Source: Chitinophagaceae bacterium (GTDB lineage: Bacteria > Bacteroidota > Bacteroidia > Chitinophagales > Chitinophagaceae). From it: DNA of 64,000 bases. Of this stretch, positions 44,798 to 54,600 are shown one piece after another. The DNA lies in contig JAFKGQ010000012.1 in the NCBI GenBank assembly GCA_017307755.1, positions 186,001 through 250,000 on the forward strand. The letters run 5' to 3'. How positions within the stretch are numbered: the first letter of the stretch is position 1; each line of letters starts with the position of its first letter. The translations under genes and the position numbers were made by a program. The notes below the pieces were generated by a model. It made no database searches and was not told where the DNA came from. It saw only the letters and a program-made list of their open reading frames with translations.

Positions 44798-46101
44798 GAT
44801 CGTTGTCCCTGTTTTTTGGCAAGCCCTTTTTTTAGCATATCCAGAATACCTTCGTTCCTGATGATGACCATGCCGTGCCTGTCATCCGTGATACCCTGCT
44901 GCAAGGTATAAGTATAGGCTGGCTGATGCCCGTTCATACGGGTGGGCAGATAGAAGAACCCGATATTGTCACGTTGTTTTAGAGCGGTCCCTGCTTCTAC
45001 GATATGCGAGGAAATGATGAACATACTATTTTTTTTTCGGGCAAAAGCATGGGTAATGTCGACGGTGGCCTCCTGCGCGTCCTTTACGTTGGTGCCGCGG
45101 AACAGTTCGTCAAATATGACAAAAAGCGACTGTCCCCGGCTCAGTTCCGTCGCCACTTTTTTTACCCGCAGCACTTCCGCATAAAAATGACTGGCTCCTA
45201 TACCCAGATTATCCGGCAGATTGATCGTCGTGTAGATGCCGTCCATGACGGAAAACTCCATAGAGACGGCAGCAACGGGGAACCCCATATGCGCCACATA
45301 TATGGCTGTGCTTACAGAACGGAGAAAAGTGGATTTGCCGGCCATATTGGCTCCTGTGAGGAAGATCACGCTCTGATCCGGGTTCATCAAAAGATCGTTG
45401 CCAACGGGTGTCTTTAGCCCGGGATGGTATACTCCCTCCAGTTTCAAAAAACACTGTCTTTTCTCCAGGGCTTTCGGAAAGACGAACTTCAGGTCCACGG
45501 CCGTTTTTGCCACGGACAGATAGACATCCAGGTAATAGATATGCTGGAGCAATTGTTCTATTTTATGACGTTCACGCACCCTGAAGAGGATATCATAGGC
45601 TGCTATGGCCGTATAAGACAGTTTGGCTTCGCCCCGGAGCGCAGGTTCGAATGCAGGGTCGGCGATCAGCGACGACAAAGCTTCCCGATCACCGGCATAG
45701 GCGGCTGAAGTCTTTACCTCTTTTGTTGCGATGAATGCTCCCGTGTGCCGCAGCAGCGCAATCACGGCCGTCACGCCATTCTGTATCTCCTTTTCGCTGA
45801 GCGTACCGTGTCCACGGCTGTGACCTGTATGATCTTCCGGGGCCCTTATATATTTCTCTGCCATATCGATCATGGCGGCATCGAATGGGAAGGCCATCTG
45901 CAGCCGGGCAAAATGCCCGATGAGACTACTCCTCCGGCGGATCATCTCATTATCCGACAAAGGGTGCAGGAACATATCTTTCAGGATAATTTCCCCTCCA
46001 CGGGTATGTGTCCGGTTGTACAGATCATAGATGCCGCCATCATTACGCCGGCCGAATATTCCAAGGTCGGCTATTGTTTGTTCATCTGTCTGAAGGAACA
46101 T
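44794..46101 (-). CDS. Short MutS-like ATPase, first of a tandem pair
   Basis: This 435-residue paralog of the next gene has the same reduced layout: domain III-like helices (about 15-220, RGGEIILKDMFLHPL) and a MutS ATPase with Walker A TGANMAGKST (249-258), DELFRGTN (331-338) and SSH (364-366). Here the Ser/Thr-His motif is SSH instead of STH, and DELFRGTN keeps the arginine that the partner has changed to lysine. The two therefore differ at ATPase-site residues, as subunits of heterodimeric MutS homologues often do. It starts 3 bp after the GldG-like gene and ends with a 4-bp overlap into its partner, so expression is tightly coupled. Confidence 0.85.
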   Translation of the reverse strand: MFLQTDEQTIADLGIFGRRNDGGIYDLYNRTHTRGGEIILKDMFLHPLSDNEMIRRRSSLIGHFARLQMAFPFDAAMIDMAEKYIRAPEDHTGHSRGHGTLSEKEIQNGVTAVIALLRHTGAFIATKEVKTSAAYAGDREALSSLIADPAFEPALRGEAKLSYTAIAAYDILFRVRERHKIEQLLQHIYYLDVYLSVAKTAVDLKFVFPKALEKRQCFLKLEGVYHPGLKTPVGNDLLMNPDQSVIFLTGANMAGKSTFLRSVSTAIYVAHMGFPVAAVSMEFSVMDGIYTTINLPDNLGIGASHFYAEVLRVKKVATELSRGQSLFVIFDELFRGTNVKDAQEATVDITHAFARKKNSMFIISSHIVEAGTALKQRDNIGFFYLPTRMNGHQPAYTYTLQQGITDDRHGMVIIRNEGILDMLKKGLAKKQGQRS

Positions 46102-46104
46102 GTT

Positions 46105-48429
46105 TTATTTTCTTTTACGTCGGATCAATAAGATAGACCCCAGCAGCAGCATAAGACCGGGAAGTATCCAGATAGATGCTACTTTGAGCGTTTCGACACC
46201 CGCACAAGTGATGCTCAGTTTGTTATCCCTGGCATCGGGTTTGGGTGTGTATATCGGAAATTTCCCTTCATCCATCCAACTGTACAGCGCCCTGCTAAAA
46301 AAACCACCTCCGCTGCGGAGATTGCTCATGAAATCCGCATCGCTGCAGATGACGATACGTTGCTGCCGGTGGTTCACCTGTCTGGTGAGTGCGACGGCGG
46401 TTGGGAAAGATCCTCTGATATCACCTTCCTGAGGACTGAACACGGGCGGAGCGGAATCTGTCACCAGTCTGCCCGCTTTTAGCCAGGTCTGTTGTCCAAC
46501 GGTCATCAGCAAAGGATTTATATTATAAGGGCCGTGCGTGTCATAGGCAATACCCGCTGTTCCCGGCATCAATATCTTCAGGCTGTCCCCGGACTTTTTC
46601 ATATCCAGAAACGCCTTTTCTTCCGCCAGATCACTGCCCACCGATGTTACGTATGGCCGGATCATATGCGGCATCTCATCTTTGGAGGGTTCGATCAGGG
46701 TGCCATCCATCAATTGTATGCCTAACCGATGCAACAGGGGGTTGAGCACATACTGTTTACCCGGCTCTCCAAGGATCAGCATATTGCCGCCATTGTCCAG
46801 GTATTGTTCGATCTTAACCTGAGCGGCGCTGCTCAGGGCGGTCTTGGGATCGGCCAGCACCAACGCGGTGATACCGGAGGGGATGTTTCTGTTGTCCAGT
46901 GAGATCGTGTCCGCGTCAAAGCCCAGGTTGATCAATGAAAAACGGTTTTCGATGGCGACTGAATGAAAGTTGTATTCCCTCTCGCCTTTTTTGTAGATAT
47001 TACGTTCCAGGTCACCGGTGATAAAAAGGATCTTTGGCAGCCTGGCCTGTAGCAGCCGTTTGAAGGCTGCTGCCGTCTGTTGTTCCAGGGGCCAGAAGAC
47101 GTTGTCGTCAAATGTCCGGAGGAATGTGGTCCGTCCCTTGTATTTCAGCTGCATCACCAGCCGGAGGTTTTCCGGCAGCAGGGTCACTTTTTTACGCATT
47201 GTCTCCGGGGATTGGAACAGAGATAATTTTTCATCGTAACCGTCTGCCATTTGTTCCGCCATCTGCCGGGTGGTTTTGTTTGGCAGCATTCTGCGGAGTG
47301 CGCCGTCGTCGATGCTGCTGTCATAATCATAATAGTAGGCATAATGAAATTGGATATCCGGCTTGAAACGTAAATAAGGATCCCAGACTTCCGACAAATA
47401 TTGGTTACGGCTTTCGGGAAGTCCTTTGATGACGCCGGTGCCCAGGATATTTGTATACAAGGTCACCTCCAGCGGCTCGTTCCCCAGCTCTTTGACGATC
47501 TGCTGCGTACGTGGATGTATGGTATTGTCATGACCCGCCGTCATATCCCAATAGAGGGTGAAGACGGGGCGTGAACAGACGTAGCCGACCAGCAGGGCCG
47601 ACACAATCACTGCCAGGTATCGTCCGGTCTTCAGGTACCATGGTCTGGATTCTCTTGCTCCTTTGAGCCGGAGCAGTGTAAAAGCCAGGAACATATAGAT
47701 GATGACAAGGAAATAAATGATGTCGTTGGTGGTGACCAGTCCTCTCAGCATCTTGTTTGTTCGTCCTGACATTGAAAGGAACCAGGTAAGGTCCCTTACG
47801 AAGTCGATCTTTTGCCATAAGCCGCCGATGCGGCTCAGGATAAAAATGATCACAAAGCTGCCGATGGCGGACACGATCTGGTAAATAGTAAGGCTGGACA
47901 TGAACAGACCGATGGCTGAATAGGCGCATATGAGCAGATAAAAACCCAGCGAGGCGGCGAGCAGCAGACCATAGTCTACCGAACGGATGTTGAATGCCCC
48001 CGTTACCATGAAAATACCCATGATCATCATCAACAATAGATTGTATATCATCACTGACAGGTATTTCCCCAGGACGATCTGCCGTACCTTGACAGGGGAG
48101 GAATACAGCAGTTTGATGGTGCCGTTGTTGATCTCCCGGCTGATCAAACCCATGGACAACAGTGGAACGAATAAATATAAGTTCTGCAATGCATTGGCAA
48201 AGATGCCGTCCGGGTTCAGGAACACGTGCGATGTCAGTGATGTAGGGCCGAAATCCCTGAACTTTGGATTGTTCCTGAACAGGAGATCCTGCCATTTGGC
48301 GCTGCCGTACAAGGCCTTTGTATAAAAAACGGCGGATTGGATCGTGAATGCGATAGCCAGGAACCATGCCACAGGGGAATAAAAGAGGTTACGTAGCTCG
48401 TTCTTTCCAATTTTGAATATCATCTTCAT
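46105..48429 (-). CDS. GldF-GldG-type fused ABC-2 permease and auxiliary protein
   Basis: This 774-residue inner-membrane protein has an N-terminal ABC-2 permease (about 1-275, six hydrophobic segments, opening FRELR-like as KIGKNELRNLFYSPVAWFLAIAF). A periplasmic ABC_transp_aux/GldG-like domain follows (about 300-735, PRTQQIVKELGNEPLEVTLYTN, GITALVLADPKTALS, DNGGNMLILGEPGKQ), then a C-terminal helix (about 746-766) with a basic tail. In gliding Flavobacterium, GldF and GldG are separate; here both are one chain. Together with the ATPase 5 bp upstream it makes a complete transporter. No other gld or spr genes are present, so gliding is not implied. Confidence 0.88.
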   Translation of the reverse strand: MKMIFKIGKNELRNLFYSPVAWFLAIAFTIQSAVFYTKALYGSAKWQDLLFRNNPKFRDFGPTSLTSHVFLNPDGIFANALQNLYLFVPLLSMGLISREINNGTIKLLYSSPVKVRQIVLGKYLSVMIYNLLLMMIMGIFMVTGAFNIRSVDYGLLLAASLGFYLLICAYSAIGLFMSSLTIYQIVSAIGSFVIIFILSRIGGLWQKIDFVRDLTWFLSMSGRTNKMLRGLVTTNDIIYFLVIIYMFLAFTLLRLKGARESRPWYLKTGRYLAVIVSALLVGYVCSRPVFTLYWDMTAGHDNTIHPRTQQIVKELGNEPLEVTLYTNILGTGVIKGLPESRNQYLSEVWDPYLRFKPDIQFHYAYYYDYDSSIDDGALRRMLPNKTTRQMAEQMADGYDEKLSLFQSPETMRKKVTLLPENLRLVMQLKYKGRTTFLRTFDDNVFWPLEQQTAAAFKRLLQARLPKILFITGDLERNIYKKGEREYNFHSVAIENRFSLINLGFDADTISLDNRNIPSGITALVLADPKTALSSAAQVKIEQYLDNGGNMLILGEPGKQYVLNPLLHRLGIQLMDGTLIEPSKDEMPHMIRPYVTSVGSDLAEEKAFLDMKKSGDSLKILMPGTAGIAYDTHGPYNINPLLMTVGQQTWLKAGRLVTDSAPPVFSPQEGDIRGSFPTAVALTRQVNHRQQRIVICSDADFMSNLRSGGGFFSRALYSWMDEGKFPIYTPKPDARDNKLSITCAGVETLKVASIWILPGLMLLLGSILLIRRKRK

Positions 48430-48434
48430 TGGTC

Positions 48435-49361
48435 TTATGGTTGCGATTGGGTGGATAATTGTTTGAAAACGTCATCGAGCAGGCCCTTGTCCAGGTGGAT
48501 CTCCCGCAGTCTCCATCCATGCTGTATACTGGCTGCCACCAGTCTTTCCGTAATTTCCTCGTCGCTGTCAAAATAGACGCGCACCTGCCGGTCAGTAAGG
48601 AATTCAACCCTTGTAACGCCCCGGACGGCCAGCATACCGGCTGCCGGGGGTGGGTTCTCCAGCCGCATGGATAAGCTGTGCGGCTGTATATAATCGTTAA
48701 AGGCTGTCATCGAGTCTGCAAAAACGACCCTCCCGGCTTCGATCATAATGACCTCTTTACACAGCAGGTGTATCTCCGATAATATATGAGAGGAGATGAG
48801 CACGACATGTTCCTGTGCGATCTCTCTGATCAGTTTTCTGACCTCTATCAGCTGATTGGGGTCCAGCCCGTTGGCCGGCTCGTCCAGGATCACCAGCCTG
48901 GGTTTATGGATAATAGCCTGTGCAATACCCACGCGCTGGCGGTACCCACCCGACAGATTGCGGATCAGCCGGTGACTGAAGTGGGCGATGCCGCATCGTT
49001 CCTTTACCTCTCCGACGGCATTTTTTATCTTTTCTTTTGGTATCAGCCGTAATTCGGCACAATACGTAAGGTATTCATCGATGGTGAGGTCAGTATACAG
49101 GGGGGCGTCCTGGGGTAGAAAGCCGATCTCCCGTTTGGCCAGCTCCGGGTCTTTCCGGATATCCACGCCCCGGATATAAACATGACCTTCCGTCTGTCTC
49201 AATACTCCGCACATGATATTCATGGTGGTGGATTTTCCGGCGCCATTCGACCCCAGCAAACCCACTGCTCCGTACTGATCTATTTCTATATTGATATCGC
49301 GTATCGCCCAGTTGCTGTTGTACCTGTGCGAAAGCCCTTCGACCTTTAATATACCGGGCAT
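48435..49361 (-). CDS. GldA-like ABC transporter ATPase
   Basis: The 308-residue ATP-binding subunit has Walker A GSNGAGKST (37-45), a Q-loop at about Q84 (GFLPQDAPLY), the signature LSGGYRQRV (about 136-144), Walker B LVILDEP (about 156-162) and a switch histidine in SSHILSE (about 192). The C-terminal 90 residues form the extra domain usual for ABC-2 exporters of the GldA/CcmA class. It directly precedes the fused permease gene (5 bp) and follows the DUF4397-like lipoprotein gene by 18 bp. Confidence 0.95.
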   Translation of the reverse strand: MPGILKVEGLSHRYNSNWAIRDINIEIDQYGAVGLLGSNGAGKSTTMNIMCGVLRQTEGHVYIRGVDIRKDPELAKREIGFLPQDAPLYTDLTIDEYLTYCAELRLIPKEKIKNAVGEVKERCGIAHFSHRLIRNLSGGYRQRVGIAQAIIHKPRLVILDEPANGLDPNQLIEVRKLIREIAQEHVVLISSHILSEIHLLCKEVIMIEAGRVVFADSMTAFNDYIQPHSLSMRLENPPPAAGMLAVRGVTRVEFLTDRQVRVYFDSDEEITERLVAASIQHGWRLREIHLDKGLLDDVFKQLSTQSQP

Positions 49362-49379
49362 TTTGTTAGGGGTTAATAG

Positions 49380-50150
49380 TTAATAAGATGTATAAGAATC
49401 GATCAGTATTGCTTTTTGCGGCGAGACGGGGTCGCCACGCAGACCGATGAGGGCAAGGGTAAGGTTGCGATAACGCCGGGTATTGGGGACGGCAGGCGCC
49501 GTGTTGATATTGGTAATATCATAACTCGTGAGGGAGTCACCGGTAGCTGCATCCCGGAATTCGAATTTGTAGTGAACGACGGCGGCGGTGGCAGGATAAT
49601 TTTTATAGCCGGTGATGCCTTTGTAGGGCAGGCTGTTCACTTCCGATCCATTGGCTCCGCCGGTGATATTTATGCTGACGGGTGTGCTGCCGGACGAAAG
49701 ATTGACAAACCTTAGTCCCATGCTGCTGTCGGAGGCGGGATGGTAAGGTGGCATATCGGTGGTGAACAAGGTATCAGGGACGGACATCGTGCCGGTGAGG
49801 AAGAGGGTATGGATGGTTCCTGCCGGCAGATCAAGCATCAGGTTGAACAGGGGTGTGCTGTGGGCCCCTGTATCGGGGATGTGATAGATGGCCAGTGGCT
49901 GTTTGCCGCTGTAGGACCCTTGCTGATAGGAGGTGGTCCATCCGCCATAGGTGAGCTTTAACGCGCTGTTGTACCAGGTGATGGGGCCTGCTGTATCGCT
50001 GAAGTTGGTCACCAGGGAAGGGCTGCTACCGGGGACTGCATTGAACAGGGTGAGGGATGCCGTGCCTGGCGGGGAACTTTGTTTTGCGCAGGACAACATA
50101 GTGCATGCCGCTAACCATATCGGGAGCTGTCTGAGAAATATGTTGTTCAT
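49380..50150 (-). CDS. DUF4397-like lipoprotein
   Basis: The 256-residue lipoprotein has its acyl cysteine at residue 21 (AACTMLSCAKQS). The chain has two beta-sandwich-like modules: about 30-135 (ASLTLFNAVPGSSP, LPAGTIHTLFLTG) and about 140-250 (MGLRFVNLSSGSTPVSINI). Both start with the strand and loop pattern of DUF4397. It lies 23 bp after susD and 18 bp before the ABC ATPase, so it bridges the outer-membrane and inner-membrane parts of locus B. A substrate-handling role between SusCD and the ABC transporter is inference. Confidence 0.8.
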   Translation of the reverse strand: MNNIFLRQLPIWLAACTMLSCAKQSSPPGTASLTLFNAVPGSSPSLVTNFSDTAGPITWYNSALKLTYGGWTTSYQQGSYSGKQPLAIYHIPDTGAHSTPLFNLMLDLPAGTIHTLFLTGTMSVPDTLFTTDMPPYHPASDSSMGLRFVNLSSGSTPVSINITGGANGSEVNSLPYKGITGYKNYPATAAVVHYKFEFRDAATGDSLTSYDITNINTAPAVPNTRRYRNLTLALIGLRGDPVSPQKAILIDSYTSY

Positions 50151-50173
50151 GATGTTTGTTTGATGTTGATGAA

Positions 50174-51646
50174 TTAATAACCTGTGTTTTGTGTCAGGAA
50201 ATGGTCTGACTGGATCTCGGCAGACGGAATGGGATAGAGTAGCTGGTAGTCCCCTGCCCAGGGCTGTTTTCCGGGTATGCCCGAAAGCACGTTATGCGCC
50301 TGGCCGGTGCGGTTGAGATCCAGCCACCTGTGGCCCCATTCGGCAAAAAGTTCCACCTGCCGTTCGTGCGCGACGGCGGCGACGACTTCCGCGGGAGTTA
50401 GGGAGGAAGGCAGATCACCCAATCCCGCCCTGTTGCGGATGAGCTTGAGGTCGCCGATGGCTGCTGCGGACCCTCCGGCGGCGCCATTGGCTTCGGCTTC
50501 CGCGCGTATCAGATAGATCTCGGCCAGGCGAAGCGCCATGTAATATTCAGTGGATGGCGCTCCGTTGATGGCATTGTAGGAACCGATCTTATACTTGAAT
50601 GGATAAAAGGTCAGGCCGGCGGAAGCGCCGCCGTAGGGGGTATTATTTGTACTATCTACCCAGGCGCTTCGGCGGAGGTCACCCGGCTCAAAAGCATTCA
50701 GCAGCTGGTCCGTCATACAGTAGAATGCCCGGCCCGTCAGTTTAGGGTAGGGGATCAGCGCGAATCCCTCCAGGGTTGCATTCCAATAGGGGCTGACGGC
50801 GGTGCCTTGTTTTAGTTGCCAGATGGCTTCCCTGCTGTTTGTAAGGAATACTTTAGCCGGGTCGGTTGCCAGGCTGTACAGCGACGTATTGTTGATGACG
50901 GCGGTGGCCTGGTTGGCTGCATTGGTATAGTCTCCCATATAGAGATAAACTCTTGCCAGCAGGGCAGTGGCAGCCCACTTGTTGGGAATGACCCTTTCAT
51001 AATCTGGCGCCCCGGCAACGGAATAATCCGGCGGCAATACAGACTGTGCATCTTTCAGGTCTGTCAATATCTGTTGGTACACGTCCTTTGCCGGTGTCCT
51101 CGGCATGTACCGGGTCTTATTGAAGTCCACGGTCATGGCCAGGGGGACATCTCCGAAAAGGCTGGTGAGATAGAAATAGGCGAACGCCCGGATAAATTTT
51201 GCTTCGGCAGTCAACTCTTTCCGGACGCTGTCGGTCAGACCGGTGGAGGTAGAGGCTACGATACCCTCGATGACTGCATTCGCACCATAGATGGCTTTAT
51301 AAGCGGAGGTCCAGATGATGTACGAATAACTGTTGGTAGATAACAATTGGTTGGGACTAAAGGCCTTTATCTGGGCATCCCCGACGCCATAATAATATAA
51401 TTCATCGGCGGACATCCCGCCGAGGATCGTGAGATACCCGTTGCTGAAAGACAACGATCCGTTGACCAGTTGGGTGTAGATGCCGGCCATGGCGGAACTC
51501 GCCTGTGCATCCGTGGTAAATACCGCATTTGTGGTGATGCTGAGTACCGGATTGGGTACTGTGACCATTTTCCTGCAAGACAGCTGAGAGAGGCCGATGG
51601 CCAGGCTGACGATGGCAGGCAGTATTGATTTTGGATGAATGATCAT
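50174..51646 (-). CDS. SusD/RagB-like surface lipoprotein (locus B)
   Basis: The 490-residue SusD homologue has its acyl cysteine at residue 24 (LSQLSCRKM). The N-terminal helices include YKAIYGANAVIEGI and KFIRAFAYFYLTSLFGDVPL. The C-terminal RagB/SusD domain shows LRLAEIYLIRAEAEANG, LIRNRAGLGDLP and AHERQVELFAEWGHRWLDLNRTG. It lies 10 bp after its SusC partner. No glycoside hydrolase or peptidase is encoded in the operon, so the ligand may not be a polysaccharide. Confidence 0.96.
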   Translation of the reverse strand: MIIHPKSILPAIVSLAIGLSQLSCRKMVTVPNPVLSITTNAVFTTDAQASSAMAGIYTQLVNGSLSFSNGYLTILGGMSADELYYYGVGDAQIKAFSPNQLLSTNSYSYIIWTSAYKAIYGANAVIEGIVASTSTGLTDSVRKELTAEAKFIRAFAYFYLTSLFGDVPLAMTVDFNKTRYMPRTPAKDVYQQILTDLKDAQSVLPPDYSVAGAPDYERVIPNKWAATALLARVYLYMGDYTNAANQATAVINNTSLYSLATDPAKVFLTNSREAIWQLKQGTAVSPYWNATLEGFALIPYPKLTGRAFYCMTDQLLNAFEPGDLRRSAWVDSTNNTPYGGASAGLTFYPFKYKIGSYNAINGAPSTEYYMALRLAEIYLIRAEAEANGAAGGSAAAIGDLKLIRNRAGLGDLPSSLTPAEVVAAVAHERQVELFAEWGHRWLDLNRTGQAHNVLSGIPGKQPWAGDYQLLYPIPSAEIQSDHFLTQNTGY

Positions 51647-51656
51647 GATAAAAGAA

Positions 51657-54600
51657 TTAAAAATTAAATGAAATCCTTCCGGCTATAACCCTGGCCTGTG
51701 GAAGATTGCCGAATGCATTGATCTCCGGGTCGATGCCTTTGTAGCTGGTGATGGTAAATACGTTCGACATGTTGATGGAGAGGGTCAACCCCTGCATGTG
51801 CGCTTTCTTACAGACATTTTCGGGGAGTGAATAAGAGAAGGCCAGACTATTCAAACGCAGGTAGGAGGCGTCGGTATAGGCGCCATCCGAATAGGCAAAA
51901 TTGGCGTCATTCAGCCCTCCAAGGGTGACGGTTGTAAACCGGGTATAGCGGGTTTGATCGCCCGGTCTTTGCCAGTGGTTATTGAATACGTACGTAGGTA
52001 TATTTCCCATGCCACCCGGAACCGTGACAAAGGGGTCCATCCCCCATTGTTTTTTAAAATTGAAGAAAAGGTTTAGCATGCAGCGTTTGTACGTGAACTG
52101 ACTGGAGATCCCTCCGCTGTACCGGGGGGTGATGTCCAGGGCGATATACCTGTCATCATTAACCGTGCCGGGAGGGACAGTGCTGTTGCTGTAAATGATG
52201 CCGTCATGATTATAATCGACATAGCTACGCTGGCCAGTCTGAGGATTGATCCCCTTGTAATGGTAGAGGTAGACGGTGTTTAGTGAACGGCCTATTTTCT
52301 GTGTGATGTAATAGGGTGAGCGTTCAAAGTCGGGATAGCTCACGAGTTTGTTGCGGTTGATCCCGATGTTGAAGCCGAGTGACCAGGAGAAGTTTTTTGA
52401 AGCGATCAGTTTTGCATTGATAAGCCCTTCCCATCCGTCGTTCTGCACGTTGGCGGGGGAGTTGGCAAAGACGGTGGAGAAGCCGGTGAATACGGGGGTC
52501 GGCATATTTGCCAGCTGGTTGTTACAGCGATCCCTGTACCAGGTGAGGGTAAGGTTGATCCTGTCCTTTAGGAAGCCCAGCGTAAGGTCGGTGTTTATTT
52601 TCCGGTTCTCCTGCCATTGGTAGTCCTGGTTCACCGCCTGTTGAGGGATCAGGGGTGCGACGCCGTTGTACAGAGGGATAGAGGAGGCGTTAGGGGTTCT
52701 CCATTGCGAGAGATATTTATAAGCTCCACCTGCATCCAGGCCCGTGACGCCGTAACTGGCGTTGATCTTTAAAAAGCTCCACCAGGAAGGCAGGATGCGT
52801 TTTGCCCATTCTTCCTCCGAGGCGATCCAGGCGCCGCCAACGGACCAGAAATTACCGAACTGTCTTCCCGGGCCGAAGTTGGAAGACCCGTCCCTGTTGC
52901 CGGCCAGCTCGAAAATATATTTGTTCTGCCAGTTGTAATTGATACGGCCATGTACACTGGCATATCTTTTTTGAGCGACATCCATACTGGAAGATTGATA
53001 GGGGGCATTGCCGGGAGACTGTATCAGCGCGTCATTGGTATAACCATAAGCCACTATTGAAGTACCGGTGGATCTGGAGCTTTGGTAGGTACCACCGGCC
53101 ATGCAATCGAGTTTACCCTCCCCGATATAAAAAGTGTAATTCAGTTGTGGTTCGACATTCCAGTTGTTGATGGTTGAACCGCCGAATCCGGCTATTCCGG
53201 TGGGCTTAAAGGCGCTGAAGGGATTTTGTGCAGCGATGGGTGTGAAATTGGAAGTCGCGGTTTGCGCGTTACTGTAGCCACCGAGGACACCGAGGGTCAA
53301 ACCCTTTGCAAGGATATAGTTGACCTTTAAACTTCCGTTGATAAAATTACTGCTGGCGATGGTAGGCATGAGGACTACGTTAAAGGGGAAGGAACCTCCT
53401 ATCCCGACCGCGTTCCACTCCTTGTAGTTCAGATTGCCCTTTGCATCAAAGATGGGCGGGGCATTGGGCGCCAGCGTTGTCAGGTTGGGCATGTTTATAG
53501 CACTCACATAGGTATAGCTGTACGTGGCCCTGAGATCTACCGTCATTTTCTGATCCGGGCTATGGTGTGTCAGTCCGGAGGACAGGCTGATCCGTTGGTT
53601 GGTGCCGTTGAGGGTAGTAATATCCTTGGAATTGGTATAGTCCGCATTTAGGGTGAAGGCGGTATTGCGATCTCCGCCCGACAAGCTCATCGAAGCGTTT
53701 GTACTTTTTGCGACACCCCATATTTTTTTCTGCCAGTCTGTATAGCGGGTGGTATCCCAGCCGGCGAGATCAGGTGCGTTGGCCAATGTGAGAGCAAGAC
53801 CGTCATTTTTCAGGGCTTCCCGGCGCATTTGCACGTATTGCGGTGTCTTTAGCATATCCCAGTGCCGGGGAGCGCTGCTGACGGATTGCTGTACCTGTAT
53901 ATTGAGCCGGGTTTTTCCCGGCTGCGCTCTTTTGGTGGTGATGAGGATGACCCCATTGGCTCCCCGGGAGCCATAGATCGCGGTGGCCGCCGCATCTTTC
54001 AGCACCGAAATACTTTCGATATCCGCCGGGTTGATGCTGAACAGAGGGCTTTGTCCCCGGGTGTTGGTAGTCAATCCGCTTTGGATAAACCCGGTAGATC
54101 CATTGGCATAGCTGCTTTTATAAAATGAGGTACTGCTCAGATCCAGGATGGTCAGCGGGACACCATCGATGACATACAACGGATCGGATACCAACGACGG
54201 ATCGAGGGTATTTCTTCCTCGTATTTCTACTTTGACCGGGGCGCTGACATACCCTGTAACGGGCGATACCACCACGCCGGGGACCCTACCATTGAGGGCC
54301 AGGAGGGAGTTCATCACAGGCTGTTTTTGAATTTCCTCTCCGGACACCTGGATGATATTGGCGACTGCCAGACGCTGGCTCGTTTTTCCATAGCCCTGTA
54401 CAACCTCCTCATCCAGGGAATTGACGGCTACGGCAAGCTGGACGTACAAATCCCGTTGGTTCTCCGATAGGGCGACCTCTTTGGTCGTATAGCCGATGAA
54501 ACTGACGATCACTTTACTTTTTGCGGGAGGGGCAGGGATGCGGAAGGCGCCCTGGCTATTGGTGAGGGCGCTTTTGCCTGACCCTTTGATCGTGACGGAT

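Noticed and set aside
43478..46101. Annotating the two short MutS-like proteins as DNA mismatch repair MutS
   Set aside because: Both lack the mismatch-recognition and connector domains and sit in a transporter operon. Only the core and ATPase domains are shared with MutS.
46105..49361. Calling the ABC genes a gliding motility machine
   Set aside because: No other gld, spr or sov genes are present and the permease is a fused form inside a SusCD operon; family similarity alone does not imply gliding.
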